A stretch of 10,456 nt of DNA from Candidatus Rokuibacteriota bacterium (GTDB lineage Bacteria; Methylomirabilota; Methylomirabilia; Rokubacteriales; CSP1-6): the NCBI GenBank assembly GCA_003220195.1, contig QHRT01000157.1, forward strand, positions 1-10,456, written 5' to 3'. The notes beneath the pieces are model-generated. The model was not told where the DNA came from. It saw only the letters and a program-made list of their open reading frames with translations, and did not search any database. Numbering within the stretch: position 1 is the stretch's first letter; each line of letters begins with the position of its first letter. A program made the translations under genes and the position numbers. This document shows, piece after piece, positions 1-6,904 of the stretch.

Positions 1-786
1 GTCGACGACCGCGGCGACCTGATCATGGAGGAGTACGCGCGCCTGCTGGGTCCGCGGACCCGGCTCGTCGCGGTCACGCAGATCTCGAACGCGCTCGGCA
101 CGGTGACGCCGATCCAGGAGATCATCGGTCTCGCGCACCGCGAGGGCGTGCCGGTGCTGGTCGACGGCGCCCAGGCCGTGCCTCATCAGGCCGTCGACGT
201 GCGAGAGCTCGACTGCGATTTCTACGTCTTCTCCGGCCACAAGGCCTACGGCCCCACGGGCATCGGCGTCCTGTACGGGAGGGAGAGCTGGCTCTAGCGG
301 ATGCCGCCCTACCAGGGTGGCGGGGACATGATCAAGTCGGTGACGTTCGAGAAGACCCGCTACAACGACCTGCCCTACAAGTTCGAGGCCGGCACTCCGC
401 ACATCGCCGGCGCGATCGGTCTGGCGGCCGCGCTCGACTATCTCTCGAGACTCGGCTTCGACCGGATCGGCGCCCGTGAGGAAGAACTTCTCGCCTACGG
501 CACCGAGCTGCTGGCGGCGCTGCCGGGCGTGCGGTTGATCGGCACCGCGCGGCGCAAGGCCGCCGTGCTCTCCTTCGTGCTGGACGGCATTCATGCGCAC
601 GACGTCGGCACGGTGCTGGATCACGAAGGCGTCGCGGTGCGCGCCGGTCACCACTGCGCGATGCCGGTGATGGAACGGTTCGGCGTCGCGGCGACGGTGC
701 GGGCCTCGATGGCGTTCTACAACACCCGCGCCGAGCTCGACACGCTGGCGCGCGCGGTCCGCCGCGCGCGGGAGATGCTCGGCTGA
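1..786 (+). CDS. sufS: Cysteine desulfurase SufS, 3' part, interrupted by an in-frame TAG
   Basis: PLP-dependent cysteine desulfurase that converts cysteine to alanine and passes the sulfur, as a persulfide, to the Fe-S assembly machinery in the cytoplasm. The window starts inside the gene, so roughly 145 N-terminal residues are missing compared with E. coli SufS (406 aa). Visible signatures are VDGAQ (Asp codon 163-165, Gln 172-174), the PLP lysine in SGHKAYGPTG (Lys codon 241-243), and the active-site cysteine in RAGHHCAMP (Cys codon 655-657). The Asp-Lys spacing (26 codons) and Lys-Cys spacing (138 codons) equal those of E. coli SufS, so the alignment is continuous. The frame is broken by TAG at 295-297, just before RMPPYQGGGDMI; an ATG at 301 could restart translation but would give a fragment without the PLP lysine. 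The stop overlaps the sufU start by one base (TGATG), indicating co-transcription. Family identity is firm; whether the gene is functional is open. Confidence 0.93.
295..297 (+). other. Premature in-frame amber codon within sufS
   Basis: Read in the sufS frame, the sequence is ...GRESWL-TAG-RMPPYQGGG. The alignment continues on both sides without gap or frame change. Family members usually carry a charged residue here, often Glu, so a single GAG-to-TAG change would explain it. sufU and the MalF-like permease both end in TAG, so TAG acts as a normal stop in this genome. Confidence 0.9.
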
Positions 787-1235
787 TGTCCGATCTCCGC
801 GAGCTCTACCAGCAGACGATCCTGGATCACCACCGGAAGCCGCGGAACTTCCGCGCGATCGCAGGCGCAGACCGGACCGCGCACGGCGACAACCCTCTCT
901 GCGGCGACCGGATCACGGTGTACCTCCGGATGGGGAACGGGGTCATCAAGGATGCCGCGTGGGAGGGCTCGGGCTGCGCCATCTCGCGCGCGTCGGCCTC
1001 GATGATGACCGCCGGCGTCATCGGCAAGCGGAACGCGGAGGCCGACGAGCTGTTCCATCGCGTGCACGCCATGCTGACCGAGGAGTCGAACGGCGACGCC
1101 GCGCGCGACGTCGGCAAGCTGGCGGTCTTCGCCGGCGTGCGCGAGTTTCCGAGCCGCGTGAAGTGCGCGACGCTCCCGTGGCACACGCTCGAGGCGGCGC
1201 TCCACGGCACGGCCGAGCCGGTCACCACCGAGTAG
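786..1235 (+). CDS. sufU: SufU Fe-S assembly scaffold / sulfur acceptor
   Basis: Zn-dependent sulfurtransferase or scaffold of the IscU-like family that takes the persulfide from SufS during Fe-S cluster assembly. It is 149 aa, the usual size. The three conserved cysteines are at residues 39 (NPLCGD), 64 (GSGCAIS) and 127 (RVKCATLPW), with Asp41 completing the usual ligand set. The longer segment between the second and third cysteines (GKLAVFAGVREFPSR just before Cys127) is the SufU-type insertion that separates it from IscU. The N-terminus LRELYQQTILDHHRKPRNF is typical. The ATG shares its A with the sufS stop, so translation is probably coupled to sufS. If the upstream TAG is real, coupling could reduce SufU output. 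Identification is confident. Confidence 0.95.
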   Translation: MSDLRELYQQTILDHHRKPRNFRAIAGADRTAHGDNPLCGDRITVYLRMGNGVIKDAAWEGSGCAISRASASMMTAGVIGKRNAEADELFHRVHAMLTEESNGDAARDVGKLAVFAGVREFPSRVKCATLPWHTLEAALHGTAEPVTTE

Positions 1236-1239
1236 GAGA
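1234..1239 (+). promoter_or_regulatory. Ribosome binding site of sufT
   Basis: AGGAGA overlaps the sufU TAG stop and lies 11 bases before the ATG at 1251, which supports that start. Confidence 0.55.
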
Positions 1240-1250
1240 AGCCGGAAGAG

Positions 1251-1565
1251 ATGGCGGACACGGCGACGATCGAACGTCAGGTGATCGATGCGCTCAAGAC
1301 GGTGTACGACCCCGAGATCCCGGTCGACATCTACGACCTGGGGCTGATCTACGGCGTGACGGTGACGCCCGACGCGGTCGTCTCGGTGCGGATGACGCTG
1401 ACGTCGCCCGCCTGCTTCGCCGCGCAGGAATTGCCGGGCGAGGTCGAGCGCAAGGTGCGGTCGGTGCCCGGCGTCACGGACGCGAAGGTCGAGATCGTGT
1501 TCGACCCGCCGTGGGACTCGTGCAAGATGTCGGACGCGGCGAAGCTGAAGCTCGGCCTGCTCTGA
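1251..1565 (+). CDS. sufT: SufT-like DUF59/MIP18 Fe-S maturation protein
   Basis: Small cytoplasmic protein (104 aa) of the DUF59/MIP18 family, which includes SufT, PaaD and eukaryotic CIA2; members help mature or deliver Fe-S clusters. The N-terminal helix leads to YDPEIPVDIYDLGLIY (residues 19-34), the family hallmark. It is followed by RMTLTSPAC (47-55) with the conserved cysteine at 55, and a C-terminal VFDPPWDSCKMSDAAKLKLG (83-102) with a second cysteine at 91. The sequence is complete and of normal length. Only 15 bases separate it from sufU, so it is the third gene of the suf operon. PaaD-type proteins of phenylacetate degradation share the fold, but the suf neighbours favour SufT. sufB, sufC and sufD are not in the window and may lie upstream. 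Confidence 0.88.
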   Translation: MADTATIERQVIDALKTVYDPEIPVDIYDLGLIYGVTVTPDAVVSVRMTLTSPACFAAQELPGEVERKVRSVPGVTDAKVEIVFDPPWDSCKMSDAAKLKLGLL

Positions 1566-1624
1566 TCGACCCTCCCGCCCTTCGCGAAGTCTCCCGGCTC
1601 GCCCGGTGATCGACGAGGCCGCCG

Positions 1625-1630
1625 TATAAT
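1625..1630 (+). promoter_or_regulatory. Possible -10 element upstream of the polyamine-type importer operon
   Basis: A perfect TATAAT stands out in a GC-rich 122-bp gap, 58 bases before the binding-protein start at 1688. No convincing -35 hexamer is found 16-18 bases upstream (the sequence there is about CCCGGT) and there is no extended TGn. It may be an activator-dependent or weak promoter, or chance. The gap also holds the palindrome TTCGCGAA (1581-1588) and two copies of CCGGTGATC (1603-1611, 1662-1670). No U-tract terminator is visible after sufT. Confidence 0.4.
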
Positions 1631-1671
1631 CGCTCGCGAACTTGCCGGATAGGCGCCTCCACCGGTGATCC

Positions 1672-1678
1672 AGGAGGG
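1672..1678 (+). promoter_or_regulatory. Ribosome binding site that selects the ATG at 1688
   Basis: AGGAGGG abuts the first ATG (1679-1681), too close to serve it, but lies 9-10 bases before the ATG at 1688. It therefore argues for initiation at the fourth codon of the longer open frame. Confidence 0.7.
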
Positions 1679-1687
1679 ATGACGAAG

Positions 1688-2761
1688 ATGAGCCGAGCAC
1701 GGACGATCGATCACGGGCGTCGCCGATTCCTCACCCGTGGCGGCGCCGCCGCCGCTGCGAGCGTGCTGGGCCCGCTCGTGATCACGGAGCGCTCGATCGC
1801 CCAGACCAGGACGGTCTACGTCAACACCTGGGGCGGCAGCTGGACCGCCGCCGAAGAGGCCGCGTTCTTCAAGCCGTTCACGGAGCAGACCGGGATCAAG
1901 ATTCGCACGGTCGCGCCCGTGTCCTACGCGAAGCTGAAGGCGCAGGTGCAGAGCGGCAGCTACGAGTGGGACGTGACCGCGATCACGCAGGCCGACCTCC
2001 TGCGCGCCGACCGCGAGGGCCTCGTCGAGCCGATCGACTGGACCATCGTCAAGAAGGAGAAGCTCTTCCCGAACGCCGTGTACGCGAACGGCCTCGCGTA
2101 CTGCGCGCTCGGCACGAACCTCGCGTACCGGACCGACAAGTTTCCGCAAGGCGGTCCGAAGTCGTGGGCCGACTTCTGGGACGTCAAGAAGTTTCCCGGC
2201 CACCGCTCGATGCTCAACAATCCGGTCCGGTCGCTCCAGTTCGCGCTGGTCGCCGATGGCGTCCCGCCCGACAAGGTCTTCCCGATCGACGTCGACCGCG
2301 CGTTCAAGAAGCTCGACCAGATCAAGCCGCACATCAAGGTGTGGTGGACGCAGGGCAACCAGTCCCAGCAGCTGCTCCGCGACGGCGAAGTCGACATGAT
2401 GGTGATGTGGAACGCTCGCGCCAGCGAGCTCAAGCAGCAGGGGCTCCCGGTGGAGCTGGTGTGGAACGGCGCCACGATCACGACCACGATGTGGGGCATC
2501 GCGAAGAACGCGCCGAACCGCAAGGCGGCGTGGGAGTTCATCCAGTTCGCGGTCCAGGCGAAGCCGCAGGCCGACTTCGCGAATCGCCTCTACTACGGGC
2601 CGACGAATCCCGACGCGTACCGGTACGTGTCTCCCGAGGTCGCGCGACAGTTACCGACCTACCCCGAGAACGCGAAGGTGGCGATCAAGCCCGATACCGT
2701 CTGGGAGGCGGAGCACACGGCGAAGATCCAGGAGCGCTTCACGCAGTGGCTGGCGGGGTAA
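1688..2761 (+). CDS. Tat-exported substrate-binding protein, spermidine/putrescine (PotD/PotF) type
   Basis: Periplasmic or extracellular solute-binding protein that delivers its ligand to the permeases encoded next to it. It is 357 aa from the ATG at 1688, chosen because of the Shine-Dalgarno spacing. A twin-arginine signal is clear: GRRRFLTRGG at residues 10-19, an Ala-rich hydrophobic stretch (about 20-32), and a likely cleavage near SIA-Q (37-39). The mature part opens with TVYVNTWGGSW, as in PotD-like family 1 proteins, and contains WTQGNQSQQLLRDGEVDMMV and GPTNPDAY, which resemble the ligand-cleft and hinge regions of this group. Gene order (binding protein, PotB, PotC, PotA) supports polyamine-type transport. 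The family also binds other small organic solutes, so the ligand is inferred only at group level. The next gene overlaps its 3' end by 16 bases. Confidence 0.88.
   Translation: MSRARTIDHGRRRFLTRGGAAAAASVLGPLVITERSIAQTRTVYVNTWGGSWTAAEEAAFFKPFTEQTGIKIRTVAPVSYAKLKAQVQSGSYEWDVTAITQADLLRADREGLVEPIDWTIVKKEKLFPNAVYANGLAYCALGTNLAYRTDKFPQGGPKSWADFWDVKKFPGHRSMLNNPVRSLQFALVADGVPPDKVFPIDVDRAFKKLDQIKPHIKVWWTQGNQSQQLLRDGEVDMMVMWNARASELKQQGLPVELVWNGATITTTMWGIAKNAPNRKAAWEFIQFAVQAKPQADFANRLYYGPTNPDAYRYVSPEVARQLPTYPENAKVAIKPDTVWEAEHTAKIQERFTQWLAG
2730..2734 (+). promoter_or_regulatory. Ribosome binding site for the PotB-type permease, inside the preceding gene
   Basis: AGGAG lies 11 bases before the GTG at 2746. 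Both are within the 3' end of the binding-protein gene, supporting an overlapping start. Confidence 0.45.
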
Positions 2762-3627
2762 CCGCGACCGCCGCGCTCCCGCGCGCCGCGGCGCGGCGGC
2801 GCGCGCGCCGCGGCGCCGCGACTCCGTGGCTCCTGGTTGCGCCGTCCTGTCTGGTTCTCATCGTCCTCTTCCTCACGCCGATCGGGTACGTGCTGCTCCT
2901 GAGCGTGACCGACCCGAACGTGTCGCTCGGCCACTACGTCCGGATCGTGACGGTTCCGCTCTACAGCCGGGTGATGGTGAACACGTTTCTCACCTCGCTC
3001 ATCGTCACGGGCCTCTGTCTCGTCCTCGGCTTTCCGGTCGCGTACGTGATGGCGAGACGCCGCGGATGGATCACGACGCTGCTCGTGACGATCGTCGCGA
3101 TGAGCTTCTGGACGGGGTTCCTGGTGCGCACCTACGCATGGCTCGTGATCCTCGGCAACAAGGGCCCGGTCGCCGCCGCGTACGCGGCGCTCGGGCTCGG
3201 ATCGCCGCCGCGACTTCTCTTCACGTCGTTCAGCTCGACGCTCGGCATGACGCACATCCTGCTGCCGTACATGATCCTGGCGCTCTACGCGGTGATGAAG
3301 AAGATCGACCCGAGCTATCTGAAGGCCGCCGCGAGCCTGGGCGCGCGGCCGGGCGCCGCGTTCCGGAGCGTCTTCCTGCCGCTGTCGCTTCCCGGCGTCG
3401 TGAACGGCTGCCTGCTCGTCTTCGTCGTCTGCCTCGGGTTCTTCGTGACGCCGGTCCTGCTCGGGACGCCGCGCGACATGATGATCTCGCAGCTCATCAA
3501 CCAGCAGATCGAGGAGCTCCTCGCGTGGGGCTTCGCGTCCGCGGTCGCGGTGGTGCTCCTGGCGGCAACCGGGATCCTCCTGACGATCTACAACCGGTTC
3601 GCCGGCCTCGACCGCCTCTGGGGCTGA
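2746..3627 (+). CDS. ABC permease, PotB type
   Basis: Inner-membrane subunit of a polyamine-type importer, 293 aa from a GTG start. No ATG suits the frame before the first membrane helix, whereas GTG 2746 has AGGAG (2730-2734) 11 bases upstream and lies inside the last codons of the binding-protein gene. A strongly basic Arg/Ala-rich leader (residues 11-24) precedes the first helix (about 27-54). Further hydrophobic helices lie near 80-102, 109-136, 165-185, 218-240 and 262-282, which gives the usual six. The cytoplasmic EAA loop that docks the ATPase is at about 190-217 (YLKAAASLGARPGAAF...LPLSLPG), with the conserved Gly at 199. The TM1-TM2 loop contains the short PotB-like segment LGHYVRIV. 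It sits eight bases before the second permease. The basic leader is encoded by an unusually self-complementary GC-only stretch. Confidence 0.88.
   Translation: MAGGVTATAALPRAAARRRARRGAATPWLLVAPSCLVLIVLFLTPIGYVLLLSVTDPNVSLGHYVRIVTVPLYSRVMVNTFLTSLIVTGLCLVLGFPVAYVMARRRGWITTLLVTIVAMSFWTGFLVRTYAWLVILGNKGPVAAAYAALGLGSPPRLLFTSFSSTLGMTHILLPYMILALYAVMKKIDPSYLKAAASLGARPGAAFRSVFLPLSLPGVVNGCLLVFVVCLGFFVTPVLLGTPRDMMISQLINQQIEELLAWGFASAVAVVLLAATGILLTIYNRFAGLDRLWG
2783..2816 (+). repeat. Perfect 13-bp GC-only inverted repeat at the binding protein/permease junction
   Basis: The left arm GCGCCGCGGCGCG (2783-2795) and right arm CGCGCCGCGGCGC (2804-2816) are exact reverse complements around an 8-base loop. 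The hairpin would begin 21 bases after the binding-protein stop and would lie within the first codons of the permease. Both arms are pure G/C, so RNA pairing should be very strong. There is no U-tract. A role in shielding the upstream message or slowing permease translation is inference; GC-biased low complexity is the alternative. Confidence 0.55.
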
Positions 3628-3634
3628 CGGGCCG

Positions 3635-4405
3635 ATGCTCGTCGTGGTCGTCGCGCTCGTCGTCGCGCTGTTCCTCGTCGCCCCCATCCTGATCGTCGTG
3701 CCGATGTCGTTCAGCACCGCGATCTCGTTCCAGTTCCCTCCCCCGGGATACTGGCTCGGCTACTACGTTCGGTACTTCACCGGCACGGAGTGGCTGGAGC
3801 CGACCCTGAACAGCGTGGTCATCGCGCTCGGCGCGACCGGGCTCACGATGGCGCTGGTCGTGCCCGCCTCGTTCGGGTACGTGCGGTTCCGGTTCCGCGG
3901 GAAGTCGTTCGTGAACCTCCTGATCATGGCGCCGCTGGTCGTGCCGCACGTGGTCAGCGCGCTCGCGTACTACGGCTTTCTCGCGCGCCTCCGGTTGAAC
4001 GGCACGCATCTCGGCGTCATCGTCGCGCACGGCGTCCTGGCGGTTCCCCTTGCATTTTTGGTCATCACCGCGACGCTCAAGGGCTTCGACAGGAACCTCG
4101 AACGCGCCGCGATGAGCTCCGGGGCCGGGCCGCTGGCCACGTTCTTCCACGTCACGCTGCCGGTGCTGCGGCCCGGGATGCTCGTCGGCGCGCTGTTCGC
4201 GTTCCTGTCGTCGTTCAACGAGGCGGTGGTCGCGCTGTTCATCGCCGGACGAGGCGCCGCGACCTTGCCGAAGAAGATGTACGAGAGCATCCGGCTCGAG
4301 TCCGATCCGGTGATCGCGGTCGTCTCGACGTTGCTCGTCACCACGGTCGCGATCGGCGTGCTGGTCTCGGTCCTGGCGCGCGGGCGCGAGTCCGGGGCGG
4401 CGTGA
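3635..4405 (+). CDS. ABC permease, PotC type
   Basis: Second inner-membrane subunit of the polyamine-type importer, 256 aa. The protein enters the first transmembrane helix almost at once (MLVVVVALVVALFLVAPILIV), followed by the PotC-like loop SMSFS-type segment (PMSFSTAISFQFPPPGY). More hydrophobic helices follow near residues 60-80, 90-113, 127-146, 182-202 and 229-248. The EAA loop is at about 152-180 (LERAAMSSGAG...VTLPVLRPGM). The frame is closed by a TGA at 3581-3583 and has no ATG, GTG or TTG between that stop and 3635, so the start is well fixed, although no Shine-Dalgarno is evident. Translation is probably coupled to the permease gene ending 7 bases upstream. It partners the PotB-type permease and the downstream ATPase. 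Confidence 0.88.
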   Translation: MLVVVVALVVALFLVAPILIVVPMSFSTAISFQFPPPGYWLGYYVRYFTGTEWLEPTLNSVVIALGATGLTMALVVPASFGYVRFRFRGKSFVNLLIMAPLVVPHVVSALAYYGFLARLRLNGTHLGVIVAHGVLAVPLAFLVITATLKGFDRNLERAAMSSGAGPLATFFHVTLPVLRPGMLVGALFAFLSSFNEAVVALFIAGRGAATLPKKMYESIRLESDPVIAVVSTLLVTTVAIGVLVSVLARGRESGAA

Positions 4406-5487
4406 TGGGCGCCGCGTACCTGAAGCTCACGGGCCTGGTGAAGTCGTACGACGGACGGACGAATGCCGTCGACGGCATCGATCTCGACGTCGCGCGCGGG
4501 GAGTTCGTGACGTTGCTCGGGCCGAGCGGCTCCGGCAAGACGACGACGCTCATGATGATCGCGGGCTTCGAGGAGCCGACGCGGGGATCGATCGAGCTCG
4601 ACGGCGAGGATCTCGGACGGAGGAAGCCCTACGAGCGGAACATCGGCGTCGTCTTCCAGAGCTACGCGCTCTTCCCGCACATGACCGTCGCGAAGAACGT
4701 CGCGTTTCCCCTCCGCATGCGCCGGTTCCCCGCGGCGCGGCAGGCGTCCCGCGTGCGCGAGATCCTGGACCTGGTGGAGCTCGGGTCCTTCGCGGATAAA
4801 TATCCTCGAGAGCTGTCGGGAGGCCAGCAGCAGCGCGTGGCGCTCGCGCGAGGACTCGTCTTCAATCCCGACGTGCTGTTGCTCGACGAGCCGCTCGGCG
4901 CGCTCGACAAGAGCCTGCGCGAGCAGATGCAGGTCGAATTGAAGAGGATCCACCGGGAGGTCGGCGTGACGATGCTCTACGTCACGCACGACCAGACGGA
5001 AGCCATGACCATGTCCGATCGGATCGCCGTGTTCAACGGGGGCGCGCTCGAGCAGGTCGCGCCGCCGCTCGAGGTGTACCACCGGCCGCGAACGCGATTC
5101 GTCGGCGAGTTCATCGGCGACAGCAACTTCTTCTCGGGCCGGCGAGACGGCGAACGTCCCGGACTTGTTCTGCTGGACGGGATCGGAGCGCACCGTGTCG
5201 CCCGAGCGGCGTGGGACGAGATCGCCGGCTCAACAGTCGACGTTCTGATCAGGCCCGAGCGGATTCAGCTCGCCGGCGAAGGCGACGAGGCACGGCTCCC
5301 CAACCGCGTGAGCATGAAGGTAGGGGTGATCGTCAACTACGGCGACAGCGTCCTCGTGATCGGTGAGACCGACGGTCACCCGCTCCGGATGAGAATTGCC
5401 GGCGCCCAGCCCGACGCGATCCGGGAGGGCGCGACGGTGACGGTCGGGTGGGGGCCGGCGGACGCGCATCTGATCCGGCGAGATTGA
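4405..5487 (+). CDS. ABC transporter ATPase, PotA type with TOBE domain
   Basis: Cytoplasmic ATPase that powers the importer, 360 aa. Motifs appear in order: Walker A GPSGSGKT (39-46), Q-loop Gln85 in VVFQSYALFPHM, signature LSGGQQQR (137-144), Walker B LLLDE (158-162), D-loop GALD (165-168), and switch His195 in YVTHDQTEAMTMSD. The C-terminal part (about 235-360) contains HRPRTRFVGEFIGDSNFF, LIRPERIQL and a final VTVGWGPADAHLI, the TOBE regulatory region of PotA/MalK-class ATPases. All catalytic residues are present. The ATG shares one base with the preceding permease stop (TGATG), so synthesis is probably coupled. It is the last gene of the operon and faces the carbohydrate-type importer, which lacks an ATPase of its own. 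Fe(III) or other TOBE-type importers are alternatives, but the permease and binding-protein types favour the polyamine group. Confidence 0.92.
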   Translation: MGAAYLKLTGLVKSYDGRTNAVDGIDLDVARGEFVTLLGPSGSGKTTTLMMIAGFEEPTRGSIELDGEDLGRRKPYERNIGVVFQSYALFPHMTVAKNVAFPLRMRRFPAARQASRVREILDLVELGSFADKYPRELSGGQQQRVALARGLVFNPDVLLLDEPLGALDKSLREQMQVELKRIHREVGVTMLYVTHDQTEAMTMSDRIAVFNGGALEQVAPPLEVYHRPRTRFVGEFIGDSNFFSGRRDGERPGLVLLDGIGAHRVARAAWDEIAGSTVDVLIRPERIQLAGEGDEARLPNRVSMKVGVIVNYGDSVLVIGETDGHPLRMRIAGAQPDAIREGATVTVGWGPADAHLIRRD

Positions 5488-5498
5488 GCGCGCGTCCG

Positions 5499-5520
5499 CG
5501 CAGCCCCCGCAGCGGCTGCG
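5499..5520. terminator. Weak stem-loop between the convergent operons
   Basis: CGCAGCC (5499-5505) and GGCTGCG (5514-5520) form a perfect 7-bp stem with an 8-base loop in the 39-bp gap between two convergent stop codons. There is no T-run on either side, so it is not a classic intrinsic terminator. It may help bidirectional termination or block readthrough. Confidence 0.35.
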
Positions 5521-5526
5521 ATGCGC

Positions 5527-6879
5527 TCAGGGCCGTTTCTTGCGGCCCGCGTAGATCTCCTGCATCTCCTTTTCGGCCCAGGCGATGGCCTGGTCCGCCG
5601 TCATCTTGCCCGTCGCGTGCTGCGCGAACATGTCCGGGACGATGTAGAGGTCCCAGACCTGCTGCGACGCCGCGCTGGTGGGTCCCGGCCACGACGGTGG
5701 CACCGTCACCTTCGCGACCTCGGGAATGAACCGGTACTGCTTGTCGCTCTTGTAGACGGCGTGCTTCGTCAGGTTCTGGAGGAACGGCATGTTGAAGCCG
5801 TGACCGGCTTCCACCCACTTGTTCTGGTTCTCCGGCTGGAAGTGATAGCGCAGGAAGTCCTTCGCGAGGTCGATGTTCTTCGAGAAGTTCCACACCCCGA
5901 CGCACCAGAATCCCGTCGTCGCTTTCCGGTCCACCGGGCCGCGCGGCGTGTGGATGTGATCGATGACCTCCGCGATTTCCTTCTGCGTGCCAGGAACCAG
6001 CACCTTGTCCTTCTTCGCCGACTCGTACGCGCTGATCGGGTTGTGAATCGCGATGCATTTCCCGGCGTTCAGGCAGCGGTTGTTGCTGGAATCGTCCCAC
6101 GCGAGCACTTCCGGGTCCATCGCCTCGGTGTAGAGACGCTTCACGAACTCCATCGCCTGCCGCGTCTCCTTCGAGTTGATCGTGATCCTATTCCCGTCCT
6201 TCGCGACGTACGACCCGCCGTAGGACCACAAGATCGAAAGCAGCGTGACGTTGGCGTCGCCGCTGTGACCCATGGCGGTGCCGAACGGATGGCCGATGGC
6301 CTTGCCTTTCTTCCCGATGCGGAGCCAGTCCTCCCAGGTGTCGGGGCTCTTCTCGCCGAGCTGCTCGAGCAAATCGGTGCGCACCGCCATCGGGAACGGC
6401 GGCTGCCACCACGGAAGCAGCTTCCACTTTCCGCGGATCAGGTAATCGTTCGGGGAGAGCCAGCCGCCGTTCTTGGGGGCGACGTCGCCCGCGATGTCGT
6501 TCAGGTCCGCCAGGTAGTCGTAGTAGAGGTCGGCGTCACCGAGTCCGGGCCCGAGCGCGGTGAGGTCGTGACCCGAGCGCGCCTGTACCTCGGCGGCCTT
6601 CTTCGTCTGGAGCTGCAGGTGCGCGATGATGTCGAGCCGCACCTTCACCTTGTTCTTCGCGCCCCATTCCTCGAACTGTCGCTTCAGCTCCTTGTCGGTG
6701 TCGGGAACGAAGCTCGCGATCGTCAGGAACGTGAGCTCGCGGGTCTGCGCGATCGCGGGCGCCCGACCGCTGGCCAGCACCGCGCCGAGGCCAGTGGCGC
6801 CGGCCCCCGTCACGCGCAGGAACTGACGGCGGCTCACGCCGCGGACACGAGGAACGCTTTCGGCATGGACTGTCGGCAT
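5527..6879 (-). CDS. Tat-exported extracellular solute-binding protein, family 1 (carbohydrate type)
   Basis: Binding protein of a sugar-type importer, 450 aa. A twin-arginine signal is evident: VSRRQFLRVTG (residues 15-25), an Ala/Gly-rich hydrophobic stretch to about 43, and a likely cleavage after APAIA (44/45). The mature part (ELTFLTIASFVPDTDKELKR onward) has the family 1 layout. Features include GHDLTALGPG, PFPMAVRTDLLEQLGEKSPDTWEDW near 165-190, GKCIAIHNP near 295, and a late TTGFWCVGVWNFSKNIDLAKDF. The ATG at 6879 has AGAGGAGG (6895-6888) eight bases upstream, an excellent site. It is the third gene of the operon, 25 bases after the MalG-like permease, so expression may rely on this strong RBS. 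The ligand cannot be read from the sequence; a plant-wall oligosaccharide is inferred from the divergent GH28-like gene. Confidence 0.88.
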   Translation of the reverse strand: MPTVHAESVPRVRGVSRRQFLRVTGAGATGLGAVLASGRAPAIAQTRELTFLTIASFVPDTDKELKRQFEEWGAKNKVKVRLDIIAHLQLQTKKAAEVQARSGHDLTALGPGLGDADLYYDYLADLNDIAGDVAPKNGGWLSPNDYLIRGKWKLLPWWQPPFPMAVRTDLLEQLGEKSPDTWEDWLRIGKKGKAIGHPFGTAMGHSGDANVTLLSILWSYGGSYVAKDGNRITINSKETRQAMEFVKRLYTEAMDPEVLAWDDSSNNRCLNAGKCIAIHNPISAYESAKKDKVLVPGTQKEIAEVIDHIHTPRGPVDRKATTGFWCVGVWNFSKNIDLAKDFLRYHFQPENQNKWVEAGHGFNMPFLQNLTKHAVYKSDKQYRFIPEVAKVTVPPSWPGPTSAASQQVWDLYIVPDMFAQHATGKMTADQAIAWAEKEMQEIYAGRKKRP

Positions 6880-6887
6880 GGTCTGGT

Positions 6888-6895
6888 CCTCCTCT
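6888..6895 (-). promoter_or_regulatory. Strong ribosome binding site of the carbohydrate-type binding protein
   Basis: AGAGGAGG on the minus strand is eight bases from the ATG at 6879. It is the strongest Shine-Dalgarno in this operon and fits the usual excess of binding protein over permeases. Confidence 0.7.
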
Positions 6896-6904
6896 GGGCT
6901 GGGT

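Noticed and set aside
295..297. Pyrrolysine or recoded amber in sufS
   Set aside because: No pyrrolysine is known in this family, no pyl genes are visible, and TAG terminates other genes in the window. Mutation or sequence error is simpler.
1679..1681. ATG 1679 as start of the binding protein
   Set aside because: The Shine-Dalgarno AGGAGG directly abuts it. The ATG at 1688 has proper spacing and the signal peptide is complete from there.
717..1700. Long minus-strand frames across the suf genes
   Set aside because: They lie opposite three confidently identified suf genes and encode Arg-rich sequence with no domain signature.
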